Positions 43,750 through 52,092 of a DNA stretch of 64,000 nt are shown piece after piece. Source of the stretch: an uncultured Parabacteroides sp. (GTDB lineage: Bacteria > Bacteroidota > Bacteroidia > Bacteroidales > Tannerellaceae); NCBI RefSeq assembly GCF_902493135.1, contig NZ_CABUOD010000018.1, forward strand, positions 24,668 through 88,667, written 5' to 3'. The notes beneath the pieces are model-generated. The model did not search any database, was not told where the DNA came from, and saw only the letters and a list, made by a program, of their open reading frames with translations. Position numbers and translations under genes: made by a program. Numbering within the stretch: position 1 is the stretch's first letter; every line of letters begins with the position of its first letter.

Positions 43750-44553
43750 CTACTTCTTCGCTTGAGCAGCTACATAATCGAGCACTTCAGAGAATGTTCC
43801 AACCCAAATTTCGTCGGAATGGGCAGCCAAAAAGTCTACCAACTTCTGATGTTCGGCAGCATCGACCGTCAGGTAATCGCCGCCTACGCCGTGGAATACG
43901 ATAATCCCTAATCCATGTTTGTCGAGTGCATCCTGTACATACCGGATCAGATCACCGCCCTTGCATCCGGTCATTGCGGGTAGGGTCGGGATCAGGGCGA
44001 AATTCAGCGTCTTCGCATCAGCTACCACATGGCGACCGGCCGCTCCACGGCAATACTTAACCATCCCGGAGTCCAGCAGGGGTTGGGAATAGTCTTCTCC
44101 GCCGGCAACACTCTGCCCGCAGGGATACGCATAAGCATGTTCTTTTTTTCCGTCAATGGCATACAGGAAACTGTTCATCATTCCGATCTCCGTGAGCATA
44201 TCTTTCACCGAATAACATTCGAGCGAGCGGCAAAGAGAAGAGGAGGACGTTTCGACCGTCCCGGCAAGGCAGGGATGGAAAAGGCTGTGATTGCCCAATT
44301 CGTGTCCGCGCTTGCTGGCTTCGCGCCACTCCGGGACATCGCTGTCTTTCACAACTTGTCCGTAGAGAAAGAAAGTCCCCCGGAAGTTTTTGGCCTCCAA
44401 CTGGGGCATCACGATGTCGCGCTGGGATTTCAGCCCGTCGTCGTAAGTCAATACAATGGCAGCCTTTTTACCGTCCGGCCAGGAGATTTGTGCCTGCATC
44501 CCCGTAAAAAAGGATAAGAACAAAAGAAATGTGGATAGTTGTTTCATATTCAT
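43750..44553 (-). CDS. Exported polysaccharide deacetylase (NodB fold)
   Basis: A 267-residue protein with a signal peptide ending near FFTGMQAQ. The CE4 motifs are seen: AAIVLTYDDGLKSQ (catalytic Asp and metal Asp in TYDDG), GHELGNHSLFHP (the HxxxH metal pair) and AYAYPCGQSV (motif 3). A late IIVFHGVGG carries the motif 5 histidine. It removes N- or O-acetyl groups from a glycan outside the cytoplasm. It is the first gene of an operon with the MGH1-GH2 fusion, so both may act on one acetylated glycan. The next ATG two codons in is equally possible as start. Confidence 0.88.
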   Translation of the reverse strand: MNMKQLSTFLLFLSFFTGMQAQISWPDGKKAAIVLTYDDGLKSQRDIVMPQLEAKNFRGTFFLYGQVVKDSDVPEWREASKRGHELGNHSLFHPCLAGTVETSSSSLCRSLECYSVKDMLTEIGMMNSFLYAIDGKKEHAYAYPCGQSVAGGEDYSQPLLDSGMVKYCRGAAGRHVVADAKTLNFALIPTLPAMTGCKGGDLIRYVQDALDKHGLGIIVFHGVGGDYLTVDAAEHQKLVDFLAAHSDEIWVGTFSEVLDYVAAQAKK

Positions 44554-44615
44554 ATTATTTTTAAATACCTATATAATATAAACGAACCAAAGAGCAAAAT
44601 CCCTAAAAAAAGAAA

Positions 44616-44645
44616 AGGCTACTTACCAAAAAAAGCAAGTAGCCT
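44616..44645 (-). terminator. Terminator of serS
   Basis: AGGCTACTT at 44616-44624 pairs with AAGTAGCCT at 44637-44645; on the minus strand a T-rich run follows. Confidence 0.85.
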
Positions 44646-44667
44646 CATCCTTACGTTTCTATCTTAT

Positions 44668-45942
44668 TTACTTAATCATATCAAATCCCGTATACGGAAC
44701 CAACGCCTTCGGAATACGGATGCCTTCGGGAGTCTGGTTGTTTTCGAGCAAGGCAGCGACGATACGCGGCAGAGCCAATGCACTTCCATTCAGCGTGTGG
44801 CAGAGCTGGGTCTTTTTGTTTTCGTCACGGTAACGGCATTTCAGGCGGTTTGCCTGGTAATTGTCGAAGTTAGAAACCGAACTTACTTCCAACCAACGTT
44901 TCTGGGCTTCCGAATAAACTTCGAAGTCGAAACAGAGGGCAGCCGTGAAACTCATATCGCCGCCGCAAAGACGCAAGATACGGTAGGGTAGTTCCAGTTT
45001 CTGAAGCAGACCTTCTACGTGATCCAACATTTCCTGATGAGACTGTCTGGAGTGTTCCGGTTTGTCGATACGGACCAATTCCACTTTGGAGAATTCATGC
45101 AGGCGGTTCAGTCCGCGCACGTCCTTTCCATAAGAGCCGGCTTCGCGGCGGAAACACTGCGTATAGGCGCAATTCTTGATCGGCAACTGCTTTTCATCGA
45201 GGATCACATCACGGTAGATGTTGGTAACCGGAACCTCGGCTGTCGGGATCAGATAAAGATCATCTACTTCGCAATGATACATCTGTCCTTCCTTGTCGGG
45301 CAACTGGCCCGTGCCATAGCCGGAAGCGGCATTCACGACCGTCGGCGGCATGATTTCCGTATAACCGGATTTGCGGGCTTCATCCAGGAAGAAGTTGATC
45401 AGCGCACGCTGCAACTGTGCACCTTGTCCTTTGTAAACCGGAAAACCGGCGCCTGTGATCTTCACGCCCAGATCGAAATCGATCAAATCATATTTCTTGG
45501 CCAACTCCCAATGGGGCAGCGCGTCTTTCGGCAGTTCCGTTTCCATACCGCCCATCTTTTCAACCTTATTGTCGTCGGCTCCGACACCTTCGGGGACTTC
45601 GTCGTAAGGGACGTTCGGGATTGTATAGAGCAGGTTCTGCATATCTTCGGCCGCCTGGTCCATTTCGGCCTGGATAGCCTTGTTGGCTTCCTTGATCTCG
45701 GCAACACGTTGCTTAGCAGTCTCGGCTTCCTCTTTTCTACCTTCCTTCATCAGCATGCCGATGGTTTTCGAAGCCTGGTTCACCTCTGCCAGGTTTTTAT
45801 CTAATTGATTTTGCGCACTACGTCTCTTATCGTTCAATTCGATCACTTTTGCAATGCTTTCCTCTGCACCTTTAAAGTGTTTCTTTTCCAGACCGCGAAT
45901 CACCCGGTCTGTTTCTTCCGTAATTACTTTAAGCGTCAACAT
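44668..45942 (-). CDS. serS: Serine-tRNA ligase
   Basis: A 424-residue class II aminoacyl-tRNA synthetase. The N-terminal tRNA-binding coiled-coil arm spans about 30-105. Motif 2 is FRREAGSYGKDVRGLNRLHEF, and motif 3 is in LNGSALALPRIVAALLENNQ. VSSVSNFDNYQANRLKCRYR is the serine-specific signature. The ATG at 45942 begins MLTLKVITEETDRVIRGLEK; an upstream extension of 32 residues is implausible because it lies in the promoter (TATATTTG) region. Monocistronic, with its own terminator. Confidence 0.97.
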   Translation of the reverse strand: MLTLKVITEETDRVIRGLEKKHFKGAEESIAKVIELNDKRRSAQNQLDKNLAEVNQASKTIGMLMKEGRKEEAETAKQRVAEIKEANKAIQAEMDQAAEDMQNLLYTIPNVPYDEVPEGVGADDNKVEKMGGMETELPKDALPHWELAKKYDLIDFDLGVKITGAGFPVYKGQGAQLQRALINFFLDEARKSGYTEIMPPTVVNAASGYGTGQLPDKEGQMYHCEVDDLYLIPTAEVPVTNIYRDVILDEKQLPIKNCAYTQCFRREAGSYGKDVRGLNRLHEFSKVELVRIDKPEHSRQSHQEMLDHVEGLLQKLELPYRILRLCGGDMSFTAALCFDFEVYSEAQKRWLEVSSVSNFDNYQANRLKCRYRDENKKTQLCHTLNGSALALPRIVAALLENNQTPEGIRIPKALVPYTGFDMIK

Positions 45943-45971
45943 ACTTTCATTATGTTTTTTTATTTGAGTTG

Positions 45972-45979
45972 CAAATATA
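45972..45979 (-). promoter_or_regulatory. -7 element of serS
   Basis: Minus-strand TATATTTG, 30 bases before the serS ATG. Just beyond it are direct repeats of TTAAGAATT type. Confidence 0.6.
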
Positions 45980-46041
45980 CACAGAGTTCTTAAATTAAGA
46001 ATTAAGAATTGAGAATTAAAAGTCAAATTAGGCGACAAGGC

Positions 46042-46578
46042 CTACTTCACCCGTCCGCCTGTAAGCCACGACCGGACATAATAAGGTTCACTCAAACTGC
46101 TGACGATCACGCCACTCGAAGTGCTGGTGTGAATGAACTTTCCGTTTTTCAGATAGATCCCGACGTGGTTGGGCACTTTCTTCTTTCCCTTGCCCGTCCG
46201 GAAAAAGACCAGGTCGCCTTCCTTCAGGTTGGCACGGCTGACTTTCTTGCAATTGTGTTTCAGCATATCGGCCGACGAACGGGCCAACTGTTTTCCATAC
46301 ACTTCACGGTACACGATCGCCACAAAGCCGGAACAGTCCACTCCCCTCTTCGTCAATCCTCCCATACGGTGAGGGACACCAAGCCATTTGGCCCCTTCGT
46401 TGTACAAAAATATATTGTCGTTCGGAGTCAGGCGGACGCCATAGAGACGGGATAGCTCTTTCGGTCCTTTAAAGTCCGATGGCAAGGCCACGCGTTGCTT
46501 TTTACTGCCGCACGACGTAAGCGCCAGGACCAACAACAGTATTTTGATATGAAGTGTGATAAAATTCCTACGAGTCAT
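46042..46578 (-). CDS. NlpC/P60 cell-wall hydrolase lipoprotein
   Basis: A 178-residue protein with a lipoprotein signal (lipobox LALTSC). The C40 peptidase domain holds the catalytic cysteine in GVDCSGFVAIVYREVYG, the histidine in NHVGIYLKNGKFIHTS and LKEGDLVFFRTGKG before it. Such enzymes cut gamma-D-Glu-diaminopimelate bonds in peptidoglycan stem peptides. It is short, with a single catalytic domain and no SH3 module. It stands between serS and the ribosomal rpmA/rplU operon and is separated from the latter by a terminator. Confidence 0.93.
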   Translation of the reverse strand: MTRRNFITLHIKILLLVLALTSCGSKKQRVALPSDFKGPKELSRLYGVRLTPNDNIFLYNEGAKWLGVPHRMGGLTKRGVDCSGFVAIVYREVYGKQLARSSADMLKHNCKKVSRANLKEGDLVFFRTGKGKKKVPNHVGIYLKNGKFIHTSTSSGVIVSSLSEPYYVRSWLTGGRVK

Positions 46579-46595
46579 GATGTTGACAAAGATAC

Positions 46596-46631
46596 AAAAA
46601 AAGGATATCCGCCAAGCGAATATCCTTTTTT
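46596..46631 (-). terminator. Terminator of rplU-rpmA
   Basis: AAAAAAAGGATAT (46596-46608) pairs with ATATCCTTTTTT (46620-46631), an A/U-framed hairpin directly after rpmA. Confidence 0.85.
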
Positions 46632-46652
46632 CTTATTCTATGTAACCGGTAC

Positions 46653-46919
46653 TTATGCTTCTGCTACCACTTCTTTTACAGAAACGAAAGAACGGTTTTC
46701 TTTGCCTCTGCGGAAAGTTACCACGCCATCGACCAAAGCATACAACGTATGGTCTTTACCGATACCTACGTTTTCACCCGGATGATGAACGGTTCCTCTC
46801 TGACGGACGATGATGTTGCCAGCTTTAGCAACTTCGCCACCGAAAAGCTTAACACCTAATCTCTTACTTTGTGATTCACGGCCGTTCTTAGAACTACCCA
46901 CACCTTTCTTATGTGCCAT
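46653..46919 (-). CDS. rpmA: 50S ribosomal protein L27
   Basis: An 88-residue protein starting MAHKKGVGSSKNGRESQSKR, with GGEVAKAGNIIVRQRGT and HPGENVGIGKDHTLYAL, the standard L27 sequence whose N-terminus reaches the peptidyl transferase centre. It has the plain AHKKG start, without the cleaved prosequence of Firmicutes. It follows rplU by 22 bases in the usual L21-L27 operon. Confidence 0.98.
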   Translation of the reverse strand: MAHKKGVGSSKNGRESQSKRLGVKLFGGEVAKAGNIIVRQRGTVHHPGENVGIGKDHTLYALVDGVVTFRRGKENRSFVSVKEVVAEA

Positions 46920-46941
46920 TTCTTCTTTTCTCCTTTAAACG

Positions 46942-47259
46942 TTAAGCAACAATTTCTTTTACACTCACTTCAGTGAACTGCTGACGGTGACCGTTCAGTT
47001 TACGATAACCTTTTCTTCTCTTCTTGTGGAAGATCAGCACCTTTTCACCTTTTACCAGCGGAGACAGTACTTCGCATACTACCTTTGCGCCTTCTACGGT
47101 AGGAACACCTACTTTTACTTCGCCGTTGTTGTCAACCAACAACACTTTTTCAAATTCCACAACAGCACCGCTTTCTGCGTTCTGAATGTGATGAACGAAC
47201 AACTTCTTTCCTTCTTCAGCCTTGAACTGCTGTCCGTTAATTTCTACGATTACGTACAT
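46942..47259 (-). CDS. rplU: 50S ribosomal protein L21
   Basis: A 105-residue protein starting MYVIVEINGQQFKAEEGKKL, with KVLIFHKKRRKGYRKLNGHRQ near the C-terminus, which is the rRNA-binding signature of L21. First gene of the L21-L27 operon. A full promoter and a structured leader of about 80 bases lie upstream. Confidence 0.98.
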   Translation of the reverse strand: MYVIVEINGQQFKAEEGKKLFVHHIQNAESGAVVEFEKVLLVDNNGEVKVGVPTVEGAKVVCEVLSPLVKGEKVLIFHKKRRKGYRKLNGHRQQFTEVSVKEIVA

Positions 47260-47341
47260 CTGTCTTTATATATTTAAACAGGTTATGTCCCGGAGGTGGA
47301 TACGCTTCTAAGCATCACTTGTTTACCTCCTGCAGAATTCA
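47260..47341 (-). promoter_or_regulatory. Structured rplU leader RNA
   Basis: The predicted transcript start near 47341 leaves about 82 untranslated bases. Minus-strand GGAGGT (47325-47330) can pair with ACCTCC (47292-47297), and inside it GATGCTT pairs with AAGCGTATC. A hairpin in this position is typical of L21 autoregulatory leaders, in which excess L21 represses the operon; this one is inferred from position and pairing only. Confidence 0.5.
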
Positions 47342-47346
47342 GAGCG

Positions 47347-47378
47347 CAAAATTACGGTTTCCCGAGGTATCATCCAAA
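47347..47378 (-). promoter_or_regulatory. Promoter of rplU-rpmA
   Basis: Minus-strand TTTG at 47375-47378 (-33) and TAATTTTG at 47347-47354 (-7) are 20 bases apart. It begins only 12 bases beyond the stop codon of the rhamnosidase gene. Confidence 0.85.
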
Positions 47379-47389
47379 TCTTTTTGAAA

Positions 47390-50125
47390 CTATTTTCCAA
47401 AATGATAGCTTCCCGAACCAATCTCGACTTCCATATATCCTTCCGTTGCCGAAACTCTGCGTACGCCCGGCAGGTTACCGACCGTCACATTATATTTCTT
47501 CGGAATCCGGACGATCGCCGACGTATTGCCCGGCAACGTGATGTCCCAGCTAAAGTCGCCCTCCTTCTTGGTCCATGCACTCTCGATCTCTCCGTACACC
47601 GAACTGTAAGAGGCGGAAACTTCGTCAAGGCCATCAGGGAAAACAGGCTCCATCACCAACTTTTTGAAACCGACTGCATCGGGTGCGCATTTGATGCCGG
47701 CCAGGTCTTCGTAGTACCAGATCAGCAGGTCGCCGAGCAACATCACATGGTTGGCGGAGTTCATGGCCGGATCAGCCGTATCGCCGTTCCAAAGTTCCCA
47801 GATGGTCGTCGCACCGTTCTTAATCATATATCCCCAACTCGGATAAGTCTCGTTCGTCAGGATCTTATAGGCCATGTCGACCCGCCCGTACTCGGTCAGT
47901 CCGCGCATCAGGTGCTGGATTCCCAAGACTCCGGTACTCACATGCCCGTTAAAATCCCCCTCCGTCTTTTCCACGATATTGGCGAAGACCTTCCCTTCAT
48001 ATCCTTCCGGCACAAGTCCGAGACGCAGGGAGAGGATATTGGCCGTAACCGTATTATTGCCATACTCCGCCGTTTCCTTATTAAAGAATTTGGCATTATA
48101 AGCCGTCTTCATTTTAGCGGCCAGGGATTCATAGCCGGGGATGTCGGCATCCTGTCCGCAGATACGGGCGAAGCCGATCATCTTATTCAGCAAATCATAA
48201 TAGACAGTCGTGCTGAGAATAGCGCCGTCTGTCTTGCGGGCAGGATCCTTGGAATGGATCAGTTCCTGCGATTCGGGAGGCATGCACCAGTCGCCATACT
48301 GGTCTTTCGTCATGATATAGTCCTTCATGGTCGCCTCTTCCATATGCGCCATCCAGCGTTTCATGGCCGGATAATGGGCACGGATCGCGCTGTCGTCGCC
48401 GAACTGGCGATACAGCATATCGGCCACATAGAAGAAAGCGGACGGCCAGGTCACGTCATCGGCATAGATCGTCCAGTAATTCGGGGAGACATCCGAGATG
48501 CTTCCTTCCGGGCTCATGGAGTCCTCGATATCCTGCAACCATTTGTTATACAGCTGGGCATTATTGAAAATAAAGGCTTCGCCGTAAGCGCCCGTCGCAC
48601 GGTCGCCCAACCAGCCGAGACGTTCGTCACGCTGCGGGCAGTCGGTCGGCATTCCGCGATAATTACTACGGATTCCCCAATACGAATTCTTATGGATCCG
48701 GTTGACCAGCGGGTCGGATGTTTCAAAACGTCCGGTTGTCGCCATCTCGTCATAAATCACATGCCCGGTAAACGCAGACAGCTCCGGTTTATAATCAAGC
48801 CCCGAAACTTCCACAAAACGGAAACCATGATAGACGAAGCGGGGCTGCCAGCTGAAATCACCGTCTTCGGCCGGAGTGTACACGTCGGTCACCTGTGCGG
48901 TACGCAGGTTGGCCAGATAGAGCGAGCCGTCTTTCTGCAACAATTCGGCAAACTTCATCGATACGGGTTTGCCCTTCTTTCCTTTCAGGTCGACAGAGAG
49001 CCAGCCGACCATGTTCTGCCCCATGTCCAGGATATACTTTCCATCGGGACGATCAAAAACGGCAACCGGCTTCAACGTTTCCTGTACGCGGATATTCGGG
49101 TTCTGCTGTGCGGTCAGTTTGCCCGCAGGAGCCTCCATCACATCGGGAGTCTTCCATGCGCCGTCGTCGAAACCGTTCGTGTTCCAACCATCCATCTCGA
49201 GGCGGGCATCATATTCTTCGCCATCAAATTCGTTATTTGCGACGATCGGGCCTTTCGAGGTGATTTTCCAAGACGTATCACTGGCGACCGTCGCCTGCGA
49301 ACCGTCGGCATATTCGATCCGGAGCTGCGCAAGCAAACGGGGCAAGCCGAATGTTTTCATCCCCGGATTACGCATCGAGAAGAAACGGCCGTTCCCCAGA
49401 ATCACCCCCAACGTATTCTTGTCGGGAGCCATCAAATCTGTTACATCATATACATTATAATATATACGTTTAGAATACAGGGACGGCATCGGGGCAAACA
49501 CGTCCTCGCTCACTTTCTTTCCGTTCAGGTAAGCCTCATACGAACCAAGGCCGGAAATATACAAGACGGCTCTTTCCACCGCCTTATCCGCCGCAAACTC
49601 TTTACGCAGGTATCGGGCGGCCAAGCGTGTTTTATTGTTTCCGCCGGCCACTCCTATCTCCTCACCCGGATTGGAGAGGGAATCTTCGCCGATCCAAGTC
49701 GCCTCCCATTCCGAATCATCGAGCAGGGCCATCGACCAGCTGCCGGCATCGCTCCAGGGAGTATCCCCCTGGTTGGTCGTCAATTTCACACGCCAATAGT
49801 AAGGTTTTCCCGATTCCAGCGCCTTTCCGGCATATGGCACCAGCACCGACTCGTCCGAACGGACCACGCCCGAATCCCACAAAAGTCCGTCACCGGATTC
49901 CAATTGTTCAGGAGAAGCAGCCACCTGTATCTGATAGGCCGTCTGCTTCAAGTCCGGTTTGCCGGAAGCGATCTGCCAGGAGAAACGGGGTTGCACCACA
50001 TTGATTCCCAAAGGATTTTCTTTCATCTCCAACCGGAGGTTCTTCACTTCGACGGTCGAATCGGACGAACATCCCGCCCATCCCAGGACCAAAGCGACCA
50101 GAAGCAATAAAGCTGTCTTTTTCAT
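47390..50125 (-). CDS. GH78 alpha-L-rhamnosidase lipoprotein
   Basis: A 911-residue exported enzyme with a lipoprotein signal (lipobox LGWAGC). An N-terminal fibronectin-like part (NPLGINVVQPRFSWQI; YYWRVKLTTNQGDTPWSDAG) is followed by beta-sandwich domains and an (alpha/alpha)6 catalytic barrel from about residue 450. GMPTDCPQRDERLGWLGD carries the catalytic acid Glu, and the inverting base region is ATTIWELWNGD. The family releases terminal L-rhamnose from pectin-type, plant glycoside or bacterial glycans. Its site on a lipoprotein points to the cell surface or periplasm. No SusC/SusD pair is near, so it is not in a classical utilisation locus. Confidence 0.94.
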   Translation of the reverse strand: MKKTALLLLVALVLGWAGCSSDSTVEVKNLRLEMKENPLGINVVQPRFSWQIASGKPDLKQTAYQIQVAASPEQLESGDGLLWDSGVVRSDESVLVPYAGKALESGKPYYWRVKLTTNQGDTPWSDAGSWSMALLDDSEWEATWIGEDSLSNPGEEIGVAGGNNKTRLAARYLRKEFAADKAVERAVLYISGLGSYEAYLNGKKVSEDVFAPMPSLYSKRIYYNVYDVTDLMAPDKNTLGVILGNGRFFSMRNPGMKTFGLPRLLAQLRIEYADGSQATVASDTSWKITSKGPIVANNEFDGEEYDARLEMDGWNTNGFDDGAWKTPDVMEAPAGKLTAQQNPNIRVQETLKPVAVFDRPDGKYILDMGQNMVGWLSVDLKGKKGKPVSMKFAELLQKDGSLYLANLRTAQVTDVYTPAEDGDFSWQPRFVYHGFRFVEVSGLDYKPELSAFTGHVIYDEMATTGRFETSDPLVNRIHKNSYWGIRSNYRGMPTDCPQRDERLGWLGDRATGAYGEAFIFNNAQLYNKWLQDIEDSMSPEGSISDVSPNYWTIYADDVTWPSAFFYVADMLYRQFGDDSAIRAHYPAMKRWMAHMEEATMKDYIMTKDQYGDWCMPPESQELIHSKDPARKTDGAILSTTVYYDLLNKMIGFARICGQDADIPGYESLAAKMKTAYNAKFFNKETAEYGNNTVTANILSLRLGLVPEGYEGKVFANIVEKTEGDFNGHVSTGVLGIQHLMRGLTEYGRVDMAYKILTNETYPSWGYMIKNGATTIWELWNGDTADPAMNSANHVMLLGDLLIWYYEDLAGIKCAPDAVGFKKLVMEPVFPDGLDEVSASYSSVYGEIESAWTKKEGDFSWDITLPGNTSAIVRIPKKYNVTVGNLPGVRRVSATEGYMEVEIGSGSYHFGK

Positions 50126-50314
50126 ATCGTTGCGATTTAATCTGTTAATAGCATGACTTTGTTTTCAAAGGAAACGATTTCTTCACAGATCCCATTTCTA
50201 AAAATGATTTTATATCTTATGATTTTGATAAAAAAGAACCGGAAGCCGCCTTGCGATCGCTTGCCGGACCGGTAGAAGGGAAGAATCGGCTCGATTCGCA
50301 CCCGTTTCCAATCC

Positions 50315-50430
50315 GATGCAAGTGTAGTTTGTTTTCGACATTGTCGAGAACATACACGACAATGCCAAGAATTTATACGACAACGCAGAATACATACACG
50401 ACAAGGCAGAAAACAAATTACACTTGCATC
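50315..50430. repeat. 22-bp inverted repeat framing four 21-bp tandem repeats
   Basis: GATGCAAGTGTAGTTTGTTTTC (50315-50336; given as 20 + 2 residues it differs by one base from the inverse of 50409-50430) encloses four 21-bp units at 50332-50352, 50353-50373, 50374-50394 and 50395-50415 with consensus TACACGACAAnGCAGAAnAC. It lies in the 386-base gap between GH78 and prmA; the rest of this gap holds only the prmA promoter. Confidence 0.85.
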
Positions 50431-50448
50431 AAATCAAAAAGACATCCG

Positions 50449-50480
50449 GTTGCATTCCTAAAGCAAATTAAGTACTTTTG
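50449..50480 (+). promoter_or_regulatory. Promoter of prmA
   Basis: GTTG at 50449-50452 (-33) and TACTTTTG at 50473-50480 (-7) are 20 bases apart; start is predicted near 50486. The repeat element ends only 19 bases upstream of the -33 box. Confidence 0.8.
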
Positions 50481-50511
50481 CCTGTAATTAAGGACTAAAA
50501 GAAAGAACGAT

Positions 50512-51363
50512 ATGAATTATTACGAACTCACATTCACATACACCTCTCCTGTCGAGACTTCCATCATCAACGACGTGCTGGCTGCCGAGCTGGGAGAAAT
50601 CGGCTTTGAAAGTTTTGCCGAAACCGAAAACGGGTTGCAAGGATATATTTCCGACCAGTCATATAATGTAAAAGGATTGCAGGACAAACTTGCCGGATTC
50701 CCGCTGGAAAACGTGGAAATCCGTTTTACCGAAACACTCGTGGAAAGCAAGGACTGGAACGAAGAATGGGAAAAAAACTATTTCAAGCCGATCCGCATCG
50801 GAAAGGAGTGCATCATCCGCGCTTCCTTCCACGAACACGAGCCGGGTTACGCCTACAACATCATCATCGATCCGAAGATGGCATTCGGGACCGGCAACCA
50901 TGAGACGACATTCCTGATGATCAGCGAGATGCTCGAACTGGACCTCGCCGGCAAGGAACTGCTCGACATGGGTTGCGGGACAGCCGTGCTCGCCATACTC
51001 GCCCGTATGAAAGGAGCCGGACGCGTGGTGGGCATCGACATAGACGAATGGGCCTACAACAACGCGCTCGAAAACATCCGCCTCAACAATACGGGCGATA
51101 TCCGGATCGCCCTTGGGGGAGCCGAACAGATCCCGGCATTCGGAACGTTCGACATCGTGTTTGCAAACATCAACCGGAATATCCTGCTGAATGACATCCG
51201 CCATTACGGCGAGTGCATGAAAACGGGAGGTTTTCTTTACATGAGCGGCTTCTATGTGCAAGACATTCCCGCCATTGAAGAAGAGTGCAAACGTAACGGA
51301 TTGGCATTGTTGTCGCACACAGAGAAGAATAATTGGGCTGCGGTGAAAGTCCGGAAACAATAA
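50512..51363 (+). CDS. prmA: Ribosomal protein L11 methyltransferase
   Basis: A 283-residue SAM-dependent methyltransferase that trimethylates ribosomal protein L11. The N-terminal substrate domain is MNYYELTFTYTSPVETSI through about residue 85. SAM motif I is ELLDMGCGTAVLAILARMKG, then GIDIDEWAYNNALENIRLN. The catalytic motif FANINRNILLND corresponds to NIL in other PrmA proteins. DPKMAFGTGNHETT is the family signature. Normal length, monocistronic. Confidence 0.96.
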   Translation: MNYYELTFTYTSPVETSIINDVLAAELGEIGFESFAETENGLQGYISDQSYNVKGLQDKLAGFPLENVEIRFTETLVESKDWNEEWEKNYFKPIRIGKECIIRASFHEHEPGYAYNIIIDPKMAFGTGNHETTFLMISEMLELDLAGKELLDMGCGTAVLAILARMKGAGRVVGIDIDEWAYNNALENIRLNNTGDIRIALGGAEQIPAFGTFDIVFANINRNILLNDIRHYGECMKTGGFLYMSGFYVQDIPAIEEECKRNGLALLSHTEKNNWAAVKVRKQ

Positions 51364-51453
51364 CATTAATTAACCCAAAAAGTCAAGGCCAAAATAAACC
51401 ATCATTCAAGTATATTCGTTATCTTAGTAGCAACATTATAAAAAGAAAGAGTT

Positions 51454-51675
51454 ATGAAAAACGTAGATTCTAAATTATTACTGGGATTAGTAGTTGGTGC
51501 AGCCGTCGGCGCCGCAGTGGGTTATCTGGCAGCAACAGATAAAAGAGAACAACTACTGGAAGAATTGAACGGTGTAGTGGGCAAAGTAAAAGAAGGCTTC
51601 AATTCAGCTCTTGCCAAATACAAAGAAGGAAAAGCCGAAGTTGCAAAAACTACTGAAGAAATCGTAGCTGAATAA
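51454..51675 (+). CDS. YtxH-like small membrane protein
   Basis: A 73-residue protein with an N-terminal glycine/alanine helix LLLGLVVGAAVGAAVGYLAA (about 9-28) that spans the membrane as a glycine zipper. An amphipathic, charged helix follows (KREQLLEELNGVVGKVKEGF and beyond), the plan of YtxH-domain proteins. Function unknown; many are stress-induced. It is six bases before the holin-family gene and starts a three-gene operon of small membrane proteins. A weak -7 element TATCTTAG lies at 51420-51427. Confidence 0.8.
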   Translation: MKNVDSKLLLGLVVGAAVGAAVGYLAATDKREQLLEELNGVVGKVKEGFNSALAKYKEGKAEVAKTTEEIVAE

Positions 51676-51681
51676 TTCTGT

Positions 51682-52092
51682 ATGGAGAAAGACTCAGGTG
51701 AAATCTTCCGCGAGCTGAAAAAAGACGTTTCGGCTTACGTGGAGTTGAAGCTCGAACTCCTAAAATTGAACACATATGAGAGAACGGGAAAGGTTATTGC
51801 CGTTCTCTCGTACGGTGTTATTTTATTATTTCTGGCTTTCTTTGCGATTCTGTTCATTTTCCTCGCTTTAGGTTTTTTCCTGGGGGACGTGTTCGGTTCG
51901 GTAGGTTCGGGATTCGGCGTGGTAGCCGTGCTCTATCTGCTGCTGATCGGCATCATTATTATGAACAAAGACAGAATCGGCATTAAAGTATTAAACGTTG
52001 TGATCTCCGCATTGACAACAAATGATGATAAAACAAACGAGACAGACAATGAACCATCCGCAACAGACACCGCTGGAGAAACTGATTTCTGA
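51682..52092 (+). CDS. Phage-holin-family (DUF1469-like) membrane protein
   Basis: A 136-residue protein. An amphipathic N-terminal helix (EIFRELKKDVSAYVELKLEL) leads into two transmembrane helices (about 40-70 and 75-98, the latter GFGVVAVLYLLLIGIIIM), and a polar acidic tail of about 25 residues rich in Asp, Asn and Thr ends it. This is the plan of the 'phage holin family protein' group found on chromosomes far from phages; no lysin or phage gene is near, so a stress or envelope role is more likely than lysis. The 3' end overlaps the next gene. Confidence 0.8.
   Translation: MEKDSGEIFRELKKDVSAYVELKLELLKLNTYERTGKVIAVLSYGVILLFLAFFAILFIFLALGFFLGDVFGSVGSGFGVVAVLYLLLIGIIIMNKDRIGIKVLNVVISALTTNDDKTNETDNEPSATDTAGETDF

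Noticed and set aside
47384..50110. A 908-codon plus-strand open frame opposite the GH78 gene
   Set aside because: It is a shadow of a GC-rich gene on the other strand. The minus frame has a lipoprotein signal and full GH78 motifs, while the plus frame has no domain and an arginine/histidine-rich composition typical of antisense frames.
50210..50416. A 68-codon minus-strand frame with a seven-residue repeat over the 21-bp units
   Set aside because: A 21-bp unit reads through in any frame, which explains the repeated peptide. There is no signal, domain or expression context, and the inverted arms argue for a DNA or RNA element.
51682..52092. Prophage lysis gene (holin)
   Set aside because: No lysin, structural or integrase genes are nearby, and the neighbours are a YtxH-like gene and gapA. 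The holin label is only a family name.
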